Assembly (NCBI GenBank): GCA_033439795.1 | Contig: JAUTDP010000001.1 | Location: 3,844,001-3,908,000 of the forward strand | Length of the DNA stretch: 64,000 nucleotides | Reading direction: 5' to 3' | DNA from: Sordaria brevicollis | Lineage: Eukaryota > Ascomycota > Sordariomycetes > Sordariales > Sordariaceae | Shown: positions 1 through 13,299 of the stretch, piece after piece | Numbering within the stretch: position 1 is the stretch's first letter | Layout: each line of letters starts with the position of its first letter | Made by a program: the position numbers and the translations under genes | The notes under the pieces: model-generated | What the model saw: only the letters and a program-made list of their open reading frames with translations | Database searches by the model: none | Told to the model about the DNA's origin: nothing

Positions 1-2221
1 AATATTTTTCTTATTATAAAATTCGATTAGGGAGGGTACGAATATCGAAATTAATAACGTAAATGCGTATTTTATTATAAGGGAAATTATTTTTAAATTT
101 ATCGATAAATATTTCTTTATATTTAGATAATATATAAAATTTATTAATATTAGTAGCGGCCTTAAAGGTATTAATAAATTTTTTATACTATTTTTGTAAT
201 ATATTGGTGTCTTATAACTATAATATAAAAATATCCTAGAAAAGAATTATTTTAACTTCTTTTTAAAATTATCGTTCTTTAACTATAGGATCCGATAGTT
301 CTACTATTCCGAATATTAGAAATTTATATTTTATAATTAATAGAATAATAAATATAGGAATATCCAAAGTTTAATTTATATTAGTATCCGTCGAGGTTAT
401 TATAGTAGAATCGAATATAGTAATATTATTAATCCCTATAGTTATTCTATAGTCGGTTTTATTATCGTTATCCCTTTTACTATAATTATTACTTATTTTA
501 TCCTTTTTTTTATCGAAAATAATTTTATCCTTAATAATATTGAATTTTATTCGCTTTTATATTTCCTCCTCTTCGTTTATAATTTTATCCTCTTCTATAC
601 TTAGTATAGGAACCCTATTTTATTCGTCCCTAATTATAAATAGTATAGGGGTATTTAAATTTTTTAGAATATTATCGATAATATTTAACGTTATTAGTTT
701 AATTAGAATTTTATAATTAGGTATATTAATAAAAGCCTTATTAAGTATAATTAATAATATATTAATATTTATATTATCGTTAAATATATTAGGCCCCTAC
801 TTTTCTATTTATATTATAATTCTATTCGGTAATCCGATATTAATAATTATATAAATTGGTTATTGGATAAAGAGGCTTTAAGAGTATTCTACGTTTGGAA
901 GTATTTTATTCCTACTTTTATTCCTTATTTTTATATCCTATTAATCCCTATTACCTTTTTTATTTTTAAATTCGTTATCTTCGCTTTTTAATATAGAATT
1001 TTTAATATAATCCTAATTTATACTTTCGTTATTTTTAGAAGAATTCGTATTAGGCTCCTACTTTTCTTTTACTATTCGTAATATTTTTTATACTATTTTG
1101 GTTATTAAAATTATAAAGGAGAATATTCCTTTAATATTATCGCCCCGTTGAAGTATAGGGAGGGTAAATATAAAACGATTAAATAAATAAATATTATAGA
1201 TTACGTTAAGTAAAAGTAATAAAAGTAATAAATTATAAATTTTATTAAATAATTATCGGTTTTATCCTTAGATATTATTAATTAGTAATATACAAAATAT
1301 TATAATATATTATAATAATAGATATATTTTATTCTTTAATTAACCGCTTTAAAAAGTTTATTTATATATTTAAAAAATAATAAAATTTATTAATATTCGA
1401 ATTTAAAACCCCTTTCTTATAGAGCGTAGGGTAAATTATATAAAATAGGGCCTTTAGTTACGAAATCTAGGATTGAATTAGGTACGTACTTTTAATAAGG
1501 TTCAATAAAATAAAATTAATAATTAACTTTATATTTATTATATAAAGAAGCTCGGATTAGGGCCCCTCTATTTTTTACTTCCAAATTTCCTCCTCCTCTT
1601 AAATTTTTTCCCTTTTCTTCTTCCTTCCTCCTTTAACTTCCAATTCCTATTTAGAGGTTAATGACGGTATTATTACCCGTTTACTTTAATTTCGTTTAAA
1701 AAATCCCTCTACGTTTATTTTTATTTTCTTTTATCCCCCCTCCTTAAAATATTATTATAATTATTACTTTTACGTTATTCTTACTTTATAATTATTATTT
1801 ATTTTTATTATTTATATTTATATTAATAAAAAGCCCCGGTAATAATAAATATATTCGTTCTTTTATTTTTTATTTATTATACGTCTATTTATTAATTTAT
1901 TTATCCGTATATTATTTAACCTTATAATTATATTGGGCATTCCTATCCTTTTTAAAGGCAATTAGTTGGCTTCGGTATATATAAGTCTAATTACTCTATT
2001 AATTTATAATTTTATTATTTATTCGATTAATCCTTTTTATAATTCTATTTTCCAATTGACTTTACCTTCGCTATTAATATAAATTCTTAGTAATTATAAA
2101 CCTTCGGAATTTAAACGGCGTAATCGGGATATTAACCCCAATTTCCGGGATTAGGCTTTTATTTAATATAAATGCCGTACTTTTCGGCATTCTTATTAGT
2201 ACGTTAATTAATTACCCCCGC

Positions 2222-2380
2222 CTAAATTTAAATTTCGGGTTTTATATTATTGTAATCGGAAATTTAAATATAAACTTCGGCTATTATACTATAACCGGAG
2301 ATCTAAACGTAGACTTCGACCGTTATACTATAACCGGAGATTTAAATATAAATTTCGGCCGTCGTACCATTGTAATTAGA
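2222..2380. repeat. four-copy tandem repeat, 39-bp unit
   Basis: Four consecutive related units begin near 2222, 2261, 2300 and 2339. Units 2 and 3 are 39 bp and unit 4 is about 42 bp. Each carries a TTCGG/TTCGA core followed by a TATAACCGGA-like or TGTAATCGGA-like end. The differences between units are mostly transitions, as expected after RIP. The unit lengths are multiples of three, so the array may once have coded for a 13-residue peptide repeat. That is an inference, because no intact frame remains. Confidence 0.7.
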
Positions 2381-2519
2381 AACCCGGATTTAAAATATTA
2401 AATAAATTTTTACCCTAAAGGATAAAACGGAGCGCCGGGAATTTACCTAAAGAAATATTATAAATTATTAATTTATATTAATTTATATTTATATTATATT
2501 AATTTTTTTATAATATAGT

Positions 2520-3440
2520 ATTAATAAAGCGGTTAGGTTCGTTAATAAGAAGAAGCGCGTTAATAAAAAGAAGAATAATAACCGTCCTAAGAAACGTATT
2601 AAGGATATTAATATTTTTATTAATTTTACTTAAATTAATTTCGACGAGGAAATTATTATTAATAAAGAGGGCGTAACCGAAATGCAATATAAAAATATTA
2701 TTAAATATAAATTTTATAAATTTAAAATAACGATATATTAGATTAAAGTTCGCGCTATTTATCGTTTATATAATATAATTAATATCGGTAATTAGTAATT
2801 TAAGCGCGAAAAGATTTATACTATTTTTATTTAAAAAATTAATTTTAAAATTAATAGAAATTGGGTTTATAACGAGGTTTTAGGTAAATAGGATAATAAT
2901 TTTAATTAATAGCGCTTTTATACCTTAAAGAGGGTTAAAGCGAAGGTTTAATATATTACCGAATATAATAAACTTTTTATTAATTATAAGGATATTAATA
3001 TTATTGAATAATTCTTTTAGAATTGTTAAAAAGAGCCTAACGGTATTAATAAATTTATTTTCGTTTTTTATTAATTTACGGGCGTCGATATTAGGGCGTT
3101 TAATATTAAAGTAAAATATTAGGTTCGAAGTAAATTATTTTATTTTTTAATATAAAAATTATATATTAATTTAATATTAGGTATTTATATTTAAATTATA
3201 ATTATAATTAAAATGTAAAATTATTATATTAATGTAATTTATAAGGATAATTTCCCTAAGGAGTATAATTATAATAACGAAGAGTTTATCGAGCTTTAGG
3301 AAATTATTACCGATAATTAGCCCGAAGAGGCTAGATTTAAGAAAAAAGATTTTATTTTCGTTAAGAAGATTAAAGCGGCTAAAAAAGTTGCGGCTAAGCG
3401 TTTTCGCCTTACCGAATTTAATTTCCGTAAGCGCTTTTAA
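2520..3440 (+). pseudogene. RIP-killed reading frame, unidentified
   Basis: One + strand frame can be read through this stretch. The interruptions I saw are TAA or TAG, as expected when CAA, CAG or TGG codons are hit by RIP. It begins with a very basic Lys/Arg/Asn-rich stretch around 2540-2610 and continues with mixed charged and hydrophobic sequence. It ends near 3440 in another Lys/Arg-rich tail containing a run of KKIKAAKKVAAKRFR. I do not recognise a family. A DNA-binding or mobile-element protein is possible from the basic ends only. Boundaries are approximate. Confidence 0.45.
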
Positions 3441-4439
3441 TTTCCCTCCTTAAATAAGGGTAATTTTAGTAATTAAATTAAGGAGTAAATAAGCGTATAA
3501 TTAAATTTATATATTATAGTATATAATATCGGTAATATTAAAATTTTATTTATTTTTAGTATATTTTATTATTATTATAACCGAGTTTTATTATTATAAA
3601 TTTGGCGAAATATAAGTTTAGTAAGTATTTATTAAATTATAGGATAAATATATTAATATTTCCTTATTTCTTTTATTTTTATTTACAATTCTAACGACGC
3701 TAACGAAATATAATAAAGGAATAAACTATAGGGTATATAGGCGTATATAGAATTAATTTAATAGATTACTTTCCTTTATATTTTATATTATTATTTATAT
3801 ATATTATTATAATATTTTCTTTTTAATTAAATCGTAATTATAGTAGAGGAAGATAGTAAATATATAAATATTTAATACTATAAATATTCGCTATATTTCG
3901 ATATATATTAAATACTTTACTAAATAATTAATAACGAGCCCTTTAGTTATATTTACGGTATAAGAATATTCGATTATTTAATAGTATATTATATTAGCTC
4001 ATTATAAAAGTTCGTTAATATAAATTAAATAAACCGGATCGAATTTTAAGTAAATAATTATATTAGTATTATAAATTCTAGATAAAATTTTAAAAGGGGT
4101 ACGGATAAATTATCCCGCCTTCTTTACTACTATATTTACGCTCGACCTCCTATTTAAAACCTCTTTCTCCTCTATTACTATATAATCTCTTCCTATAATT
4201 TTAATATTATATAGAATAATATATCCGTATTATAAAATTAATATAATATTTTATTTTTATTAAATACCGTTCTTCTATTTTTATAATATCGATAATTTAA
4301 ATATCGCGACGGGTATTATTTAAATTTGTATTAATTACTCCGCGTATATAGTAATTACGGATAATAAATAAAGCTCATCTTATATTTAGATTAAAATAGG
4401 ATAATTAACGCGCTTTTTAATAAATAAAATAAATTATTA

Positions 4440-6530
4440 TAAATGGTAATTTTAGTAATACCGCTCTAATTAACGCAATTACGATTATAACCGCGATTAC
4501 GACTACCCCTATTAATATAATTAGAGGAGTTATTCTTATTATTAAGCCGTTTAAACGTAAAGGAAGACCTTTTAATAGTAAAAATAAATTTAAATCCGTT
4601 ATTGTTACCGTTCCTATCCCCGTCCTTAAGGATATTTAATTGAATAAAAATAAGAGATTTAAATTACGTCGAAGTAAATTTCTTAATAGTAAGAATAAAA
4701 AAGTTAATAAAGCGATACTTAGAGCGGCTTCGGGTCTTTTTATTTTAATTAGAATTTTACCGCTAATTACTTTTATAATTATTATAATTATTTTATTTAA
4801 TTCCGTTAATGCGAATATTTAGGTTACTATTAATACGGGCGTTATTATCCTTACCCCCGGCTAAAGTAATATAATAGATAACCTACGTATTACCTTTAAT
4901 TCCGTTAATATTATTCTTAATAAAGGCTTTCGTTTAAATAGTTATTATAAATTATTTTTAATTTAATTAAAAGAAATTATTATAACGAATAATTTTAATA
5001 AAGGCTTAATGTTTACGATATTCGTTATTAATATTATAGGAACCTTAAATATAAGTGAAAGTAAATTTATATACGAAGCGAAGACGAATTAGGAGATATA
5101 CTATTAGAAATAGCCTAATATAATTCGATTCCTACGCCGTTCTACTATTAAAATATAGGTTATTAATTGCAATAAATAAATGGCTTTATTTAATATAAAA
5201 TTTAAAAGGGTCAACGAAAAGAATTTTTCCGAAATCCTATTATACGTTAGAAAGTTTGTATTTATATAGTCGCAATTTTATAAAATTCTTTACTTACCTT
5301 ATTCTATTAACTTTTCCGATAAGTTTTGTCTTTAATTTAAAAATAGTATTAATATTATTAACGCTCTTATTACTCTTAATATAATTATTACGGTATTTAT
5401 TATTTTTATTGCTATTAATAATAAATATAAACGTCCCCGTAACCGTTTTATTAAGGCTAAGAGAATTTAAAAATAATTTTCCAAATCGGTAATTCTAGGC
5501 CTATTTATCGTTATTATCCCTATAGAAGAGTAAAGGAGAGAGAATATTTTAAATAAAGTAGATTAAATTACTATATTAAACGATAAAATTATTAAAAGAA
5601 ATAAGGTTAAGAATATTAACGGTATAAATAATAATAAATTAATTTAAAATAGTAATATAGAGTTTAATAGTAATAAAGTAGGATATAAAATTCGGAAAAG
5701 ACCCCGTACTACGGGAAATGAATATAATTAAAAATAACCCAACGATGTTTCTATAGAGTAAAAGTACGCCCCCGCCCTAAATAATAACGTCGACGCTATT
5801 AAAAAAAATAATATAATTATAGCCCTAGAATTTAATAATTTTTATATTAGTTTATTAGGTAGTTATATAGAGGATAGTAATATTATAATTAATTAGAATT
5901 CTTCCGATTCCCTTCTTGAATATATTATTACGTTACCCGGTATTTAGGTTGGCCCTATAATTTTATTAAATCCTATTATTATCCTAAACGACGATACTAC
6001 TTCTAAAGATATTTTAATAGCGTTAAATAATTATAATAATAATTATAATATTTATAATCCGTTTACTCTACCCGCGGGGTTTAAAGTTATTTAAATACCC
6101 GATAAATTCGAAGAGATTCCCGAACCTCTTAAATTCTATAAATATAAAAGAGAGTGCGAAGTTGTCTATTAATTTACCGATTAGAAGTATTCGATTATTA
6201 AATTTAAAGGAGAAATTTAGAATTTTAATATTACCCGCGTAGAATTTATAGAGTATTAATATACTAGGGCGTACAATTACGATAAGAATATTTTATATTC
6301 TAAATATTATTTAGATAAGTACCCTATTAACTTTAATATAAATCCGTTATACGATATTAAATATATTAATAATTAGATTATAAAGAATAGTTTTTACGGT
6401 ATCTTTCTTCCGGATTAGGAGTTTAAAACGTATTATTTCGATGAATTTTATTTATCCTAATAGGAATAGGAGAAATGAATTTTTATTACGAATAATTGGC
6501 CGAACGAATTTGTATTTGTATTTATTAATT
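4440..6530 (+). pseudogene. RIP-killed long frame with two hydrophobic segments, unidentified
   Basis: About 700 codons can be followed in one + strand frame, interrupted by TAA/TAG in the codons I read. A short uninterrupted piece is at 4640-4822. Two hydrophobic stretches, near 4730-4805 and 5345-5425, could have been membrane segments. The second is followed by a basic run. A long hydrophilic region rich in Asn, Asp and Glu follows. RIP raises Ile, Phe and Tyr, so the hydrophobicity is inflated. I do not recognise the family. It could be cargo of a mobile element or a duplicated host gene. Confidence 0.45.
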
Positions 6531-7374
6531 AATAGGTATTTTTACTTTTTCGCTTACTAAGTAAAATATTATCCGTAGGTTAGGTTATAATACCCCCTTC
6601 CTCTAAGTATTAAGTATAGGAGGATTTATATTTTTTATTATTATTTACCGGATAGGAATAGTAATTGGAAATATTATTTTATACTAGTTATTATCGGAAT
6701 TATTAAAATATTTCTAATTTCCTTTATCCGTTATTATTTTTTATTTAAAGTAGAGGTTTTATTATTCTTTTTTTTTCCTTTTTCTTTATTTATAGGTTAT
6801 TTGTACAATAATATAGTATATTTCTAGGTAGACGGGCGAAAGCCTCCCGTCCTACGGTATATTTATATTATATATTTTTTTAAGTACTAAGGAATAGAAT
6901 AGGTTAAAATTTTGGTTTATAATTATTAAATAATATACGATACTATAATCGTAATATACTCTTAGGTCGTATTAATAGAGGTACTTCTAGCTATAGATAA
7001 TTTAATACAACGCTTTCTCCCCTATTATTTATAAATCCCTATTATTATAACCGGGGTATAAATAATACTAATTATAAAAGTTATTTTAATAAAGAATATA
7101 AAATAGTATGAAATATATTTTGAAGCGGAGCTTCAACATTGAGAAGTGTTAAAAAAACACGGAGCAAAGCGTTGAGCGTAGCTTCTTCTATAATACGGTG
7201 ACCCCCCTGTCAATTATCCCTGTAAATAGCCACGAGGTTTACCCGCGATTTCGCGACCTGCAATTGGTTGAAAAAAATTCTCGAGTTGGAATTGGCTGGA
7301 TAAGACCCCCTATCCTTGTCTACCAAGCTCGCTTAGGGCTTGGCATTTGAAAGTAGGTCCTATCAAGACAAAGT

Positions 7375-7633
7375 GGGTACCAAAATGATGAGTAAGCTGA
7401 GACGAGTACAGTGGTACCACTCACGTGACCGTGGGTAGCCTGCCGGCCGAGAAAAACGGCTTTGAAAAAATCTGACGGATATATAGAAAAAAATCTAAAA
7501 AGTTTATCGATAAGGATAGAAAAAATGGGTATCAAAATGATGAGTAAGCTGAGGCGAGTAGTTTGGTACTACTCACGTGACCGTATCTAGCCTGCCGGCC
7601 GAGAAAAACGGCTTTAAAAAAATCCGACGGATA
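7375..7633 (+). repeat. tandem duplication of a ~107-bp module
   Basis: The segments 7375-7481 and 7527-7633 are near-identical direct copies. Both start GGGTA(C/T)CAAAATGATGAG, carry ACTCACGTGACC, continue with GCCTGCCGGCCGAGAAAAAC and end CGACGGAT. A third copy lies in unit B at 8469-8578. The copies keep CG-rich words intact and are far shorter than the roughly 400 bp that RIP needs in Neurospora (known from that organism, not tested here). Confidence 0.75.
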
Positions 7634-7670
7634 GGTATATAATAAAAAAAAAATTTATTTTATAAATAAA

Positions 7671-7746
7671 ACGTCGTAGCTAACCTAGCAAATGTACGGT
7701 TATAATATATACCCTTAAGCGGTCGGTTCGATTCCCGGCCGGAGTA
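7671..7746 (+). pseudogene. tRNA-like relic
   Basis: The stretch holds a perfect polymerase III B-box-like word, GGTTCGATTCC (7725-7735). It is preceded by a TAGCTAACCTAGC segment resembling a damaged D arm/A box about 45 bases upstream. The T stem pairs imperfectly (GTCGG against CCCGG), and I cannot build a good acceptor or anticodon stem. It is therefore at best a degenerate tRNA or the tRNA-derived head of a SINE-like repeat. An AT-rich tail and TAA microsatellite follow it. Confidence 0.3.
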
Positions 7747-7863
7747 AAAATAAAATCCTTTTAAAAAATATTTGAATATTAAATATAAAATAATAAATAA
7801 ATATTAATCAATAAATAAATAGTAAAAAATAAATAGATAGTAATAAATAAATAAGTAGTAATA

Positions 7864-8057
<194 letters not shown>

Positions 8058-8662
8058 AATAGAGGAAGTAAATGTTAAGCTCCGCTTCAAGTAAATTTCT
8101 GCCCACCCGTATAGAATTTGCCGAAGGCAAATTTTGCGGGGGTACGGGGGCGGCAGCCCTCGTAAATAATACTTTAATAGTTAAAAGAATTAATTTGAAG
8201 CGGAGCTTCAACATTAAGAAGTGTTGAAAAAACACGGAGCAAAGCGTTGAGCGTAGCTTCTTCTATAATACGGTAACCCCCCTGCAATAATCCCTGTAAA
8301 TCTTCCCGAGGTTTACCCGCGATTTGGCGTGTTGGGATTGGTTGAAAAAAATTTCTGGAGTTGGAATTGGCTGGATTAAACCCCCTATCCCTGTTCGCCA
8401 AGCTCGCTTAGCGCTTAGCGGCTCGCTTAAGGCTTGGCATTTGAAAGTGGGTCCTATTATAATAAAGTGGGTACCGAAATGATGAGTAAGCCGAGACGAG
8501 TAGTTTGGTACTATTCACGTGACCGTAGCTAGCCTGCCGGCCGAGAAAAACGACTTTGAAAAAAAAAAAACCGACGGATGGAATTTGGAAGGAAAATTTT
8601 CGAAAAATTTCGCTAAGTCCCTAAACCTTCTCGCCTACCCTACACTTTAAAAAAATCGCCGC

Positions 8663-8684
8663 GGGGGGGGGGGGGGGGGGGGGG
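8663..8684. repeat. G homopolymer (22)
   Basis: Uninterrupted run of 22 G following CGCC. Runs of this length are hard to sequence, so the exact count should be treated as uncertain. Confidence 0.9.
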
Positions 8685-8751
8685 TAGTAAATTTCAATAA
8701 TAATAATAATAATAATAACAATAATAATAATTTTAACAATGATAACTCTTA

Positions 8752-9047
<296 letters not shown>

Positions 9048-9185
9048 GAAAAAATATATTAAAGATATAATAAAAAAAATAGAGGAAGTAAATATTAAGC
9101 TCCGCTTCAAGTAAATTTCTGCCCACCTGTTTAAAATTTGCCGAAGGCAAATTTTGCGGGGGTACGGGGGCGGCAGCCCTCGTAA

Positions 9186-12100
9186 TATATATAGGAGTAT
9201 TAAATAGAAAAGAAAATGAAATTAGTTTGGGTTTTATTAACGAAAGTTGTATTATACCGCTAATTGGTCTATATTACGAAAATGTAATTAGGTAGATCCC
9301 GGAATTGTAATTAAAACCCGCCGTTAAACCCGCAACTTTCTATTGAGCGATTAATTTACCGTTCTACTATAACCCACGTGCGGAAATATAGTATACGGTT
9401 CTTAATAATAGTATAATTTATAATAACGATAACTTCGATATACAGATATTTAACGCTTAACGGATTTCGAAGGCCAATTCCTCTGCGTATATACTTTAGC
9501 GATAAATTGATTGTTGCATAGATAACGACCCGCCACACCTCCTATTATACGCCCCCCTTTTCCCTGTATGGTCGCGAGGTCATGTGAGCCCAGGCCGCCG
9601 TTGACCTCTAAAAGTCTGCATTGTTTCAGCGGTCACTTTGTTCCTTATGCCCGTTAATTTCTATTAAGGACATGACGTTAGAATGGTGGGATTGGCGATG
9701 AGACACTAACAGCAACTGACACTATACGGCCCTTCACATGTCCGGGCATCCTTCCCGCTCATGGCTGCCGTGTGCATCTAGACTTCCACTTGTTGAACGT
9801 GCAACAAACATTCGCCATCCACTTGTGCTCTAGAAAGCCATCATGGACTGGAGCATCACACACCCTCGAGGCATCGGATATCTCCCCCATATTGACTTCC
9901 CGCTGGAAACTTCATCTATCCCGTCCATTTAGGCAGAGTCGTTGGTCAGCTCTACCAGATACAACAACACCAACAACCCGCTCCTTGATTATTGTCAGCC
10001 TCTCCCACGCCAACACCTCACATCCCTATCACACCCATTAGCTAGTTGACCCCCGACCTCCTTCACAAGAGTGCTGTTTGCTATTACGCCCAAAACAGAC
10101 TGTTTACTGAGCCGCGCAACTGCGCCGCCGCCGTGGACTTAGGTCGGCTGGCCGGGAAAGGCGCACAAACAAAGCAAGGACTGGTACCGAATCACATCAG
10201 CCTGACATGGGTAATACAAAACCACGAAAACAACTGGCAATCAACAATACCCAGCCCCGGCAAGAGTTGGTGGCTCGAGAGGGGCAAGTTGCTTGAAGCA
10301 AAGACAGCGAAAAGAATCAGCTGTCTTGACGTTGAGGAAGGAGGAGGCGGCGTGGGTAATTCTCTTTCCTGGGAAAAGAGTACGGTACTGTAGAGGTACC
10401 ACAATGTGATAACTCCCTTGGATTTCGGCTCTCCCTTCCCATTTCTTCTTTTCGGCTTCGGCTAGGAAGGACCCCTTCTCTCGACGTCCCTTCCCGAGAC
10501 ACGGTATGATCCACCATAAAACACAGAAAAAGAAAAGAAAAGGAAGGTCTGGACATGCTCAAAATCGAAAAAGGAGGTGTGCCAAATTATTGCTTGCTTG
10601 CTTCCACTTGCTACTTTGCGAGTATCCCCGGACAGGTACTGTAGCCCGGTTGTTGTCCTTGTCCCCTCCCTCCTTCCCAACCTCCTCACAAATTTACAAC
10701 CGCGGGTGTCATCACATCATCCACCTTTCCCATCCTTACAATCACCTCAACCTTTAACACACTATATACCTACTCTCGCTACATCATGAACTTCCCGTTC
10801 CATGGGCCGTGTACCCATTACCATCACCTATCACACAAAACACAGATTCCGGTTAGCACCGAACCTAGCACTCGCCTAACCAAGCGAAAGTGATACCTAT
10901 TGTGATAGTGCCGTGAAAAGAGGAGGCTCAGGGGGGTTTCGGTCCTCGGTCGATGGTCAACAAGATTTCATCCGAAATCTCATCGTCGCCAACAACTGCA
11001 CTGTAGATCACCGAAACGGGCCGCTTTGCGCCCTCTCAATCGTCGCCGCCGCTCATGTACAATGTAGGTAGCTGCATTAGGCTATGCACAATTGCACATA
11101 CCTTACATACAACTTACATATGTACAGACGCATCAAGCCATCAACGGCTATGTAAGGCATGACCGGTAGGTTAGAACATAGCGTACATATATAGGTAGTG
11201 GTGTGGATGCCCCCATCTGTACTTTATGCATAACCCGTATGTATGTGAGTCTATCTACACGTTACCGTTAACCGTAGTGTATAATTAGTGGCGGGGGCTA
11301 CACAGACGGGGCGGGACAAATCGACGACAACGACAACGACGACACAATGACAGTGAATGGAAGTTATCGTGATGCGTGAAAGGATCCTCGCTTGTTGCTT
11401 ATTTCAATTCAAAGAGACAACAACTGCCGAGGATGGGCAAAAGCAACGAAGCTTTGGAACACTCCCTCGTTCTCTCATTGAACCACCAGCATCACATCTG
11501 TTCCATATTGCGGCAAAGTAAGCTCAAAATCCGAAAGGCAGCATTCACCAATCTCTTGTCTTTTTTCTAGCTTCTCGTCTCGGTTTCCGTCCATCGAAGA
11601 CTTTTCTGTGTCTTCGTGTCTTTCGCTTCAGAGAGGAAATCCCAGAACTCCACACCGAAATGAAATTGACCATTGATAAACAAAGGCATGACTGTATCAA
11701 ATGCAATCGATCGAAATTTGATAGGACTAGTTTTCCAAGATCAAGATCCGAGATCCTCTTCTCAGAGTCAGAGAGCCGAAGTTGGAGTTTGTTTTGAAAC
11801 TTCAGCATGGATGTGACTGGAAACTATCCATATCACTTAGGTAAATCAGACGAACAAGAAGAAGTCCTTATGGGGGAGGGGGTATAATATGTTTGTTTAT
11901 GATTACCATCATCCAAGCTTTCTGCTTTTCTTAGAGGTAAACGGGCACTAAACAGGTAAGCAATGCGTACCGTACCATAGGGTACTTTGGCAGATCAAAC
12001 CATGAAAGATAAAACTGTATGAATGGTAAGCGGACTTCAATTGTACACTGTAGCCGAGATCTCTTGAGCCGAACAACCCCACGACCAAAATTCCACACAG

Positions 12101-12194
12101 TGAGTAAAGTGGGGACGTGCTTCCCATCCAGGAAGGATCGCCCGAGCCAACTAAATGATTTAAAGCCAGGGTGAATTAACCGAAGAGTAAGAGG
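9186..12194. other. gene-free stretch (partly RIP-mutated, then unique DNA)
   Basis: Bases 9186 to about 9540 are moderately AT-rich and look partly RIP-affected. From there to 12194 the composition is balanced. Only short overlapping frames on both strands are present (the longest about 115 codons at 10046-10393), with low complexity and no recognisable domain. No tRNA, terminal repeat or credible spliced gene was seen. Confidence 0.6.
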
Positions 12195-12230
12195 GTGATC
12201 TCTTGCCGTTTTTTTTCTAACTGCAGTCAG
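12195..12230 (+). repeat. 36-bp inverted repeat, left copy
   Basis: Begins GTGATCTCTTGCCG, followed by T8 and then CTAACTGCAGTCAG. It matches the reverse complement of 23788-23823 with two differences, both transitions. Outside it, AAGAGG on the left resembles the inverted right flank TAGAGA, so the true terminus may lie several bases further out. The two copies face each other across the AT-rich block, as the terminal inverted repeats of a DNA transposon would. Confidence 0.7.
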
Positions 12231-12377
12231 AAACTAGTACTTTCGGTAAACAAGCTGCATAGACCAGTGCTAACCAGCGCTAAGAGCAGTCTGCCAAGAA
12301 TCTACTTGGTTAGCAAACCCCACCTAATTAGAATCGTAATTTTTTACGTTATTATAAATCTAAATTATTTAAAATTA

Positions 12378-12382
12378 ATTAG
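12378..12382 (+). other. target-site duplication, left (ATTAG)
   Basis: Five bases directly outside the left LTR. The matching GTTAG lies directly outside the right LTR at 19834-19838. The single difference is G to A, as RIP would produce. Confidence 0.8.
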
Positions 12383-12664
12383 TATCACGGGCTGAATGCA
12401 CGTTAAGTATAGGTTAGGATATATATTAAAGTACAAAGGAAAGGAAATAGGAAGTGTGCGTAGAGGGCTGGATATATAAACGCGAGCCCATACCCCAGCC
12501 CGTATACGCCCACGTAATACTACACGTAACTACTAATAACCAAATCTAGGCTATATCGTACTATAGTATATATACTATAATTATAAATAACTACTAAAGA
12601 GCTAGGTACCTATAACGGTAGTTAGTACGTATATTAAATATAATATAGGTCTAATCCTATAATA
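12383..12664 (-). repeat. 3' LTR of the gypsy element
   Basis: 282 bp, with the same length and endpoints as 19552-19833. The ends are TATCACGGGC on the left (RIP-altered TGTCACGGGC) and CCTATAATA on the right (AACA altered to AATA). It is the 3' LTR because the purine tract abuts its inner edge. Confidence 0.9.
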
Positions 12665-12676
12665 CTATCCTCCTTT
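12665..12676 (-). other. polypurine tract of the gypsy element
   Basis: The complement reads AAAGGAGGATAG directly next to the 3' LTR. This fixes the element on the minus strand, in agreement with the direction of the RT and integrase remnants. Confidence 0.65.
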
Positions 12677-13299
12677 AAAAGAAGTTCGTAGAATTGAAAA
12701 ATTTATATATATATATAATTATATCTTAAAATCCTTTAATAATTCGTTAAACGCTTTTAAACGTAATGCTAACCGTATCCTAAATTATTTATTTATTAAA
12801 AATCGTATAATCTTTATTATTATTTTTATTAAACCCTCTTCCTCTTCCTTTTCTATTAATAATGTTTCTATCTTTGAAGTAACGAACTATTATACTAATC
12901 GGGCGGAGTAGCGGCGTGGAGGTTCATTATAAGCGGTAATAGTGGGGTTTATTATCGTAATATTTTATTCTTTTTAATGGAATCGGTCGAAGAGGTTTTA
13001 AACGCGGAGTAATACAAATTTATTGGGGTATTCGTAATAGAATTCCTAAAGTCGTATTTCGTAATTAATAACGTTATTAACCTTTTCCTAAATTAATTCG
13101 TAATTGCCCTTCTATTTAATTAAATAATATTAATAACGGTTTTTTCCTTATTATTCGACGTTTATTAATTTATCGAAGCCTTATTCTACGTATTCCTCGT
13201 ATTTATTAGTACGGATTATTACTCTTCCTTCGTTAATGTAGACGTTGAAGTCGGTTATTTAATTAGGAAGGTTTTAATTAAATTAACGTTATACTATAG

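Larger units (their letters stand above)
1..7119. other. RIP-mutated AT-rich block, open at the left edge
   Basis: Extremely AT-rich DNA dominated by TA, AAT and ATT words, with surviving short GC islands mostly CG-containing. This is the composition left by C-to-T and G-to-A mutation of duplicated DNA (RIP). No intact gene is present. Two long + strand relic frames are listed separately (about 2520-3440 and 4440-6530). A minus-strand frame with mainly TAA/TAG interruptions can also be followed around 300-900 but was not identified. No LTR pair or terminal repeats were found, so the element or elements probably start outside the window. The right boundary, at about 7110-7120, is sharp. Confidence 0.85.

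Noticed and set aside
2222..2380. CRISPR-like array
   Set aside because: Head-to-tail units without unique spacers, in a eukaryotic genome. It is a plain tandem repeat.
1..7119. Starship (DUF3435 captain) left end
   Set aside because: No tyrosine-recombinase signature could be read in the relic frames and no Starship boundary features were seen.
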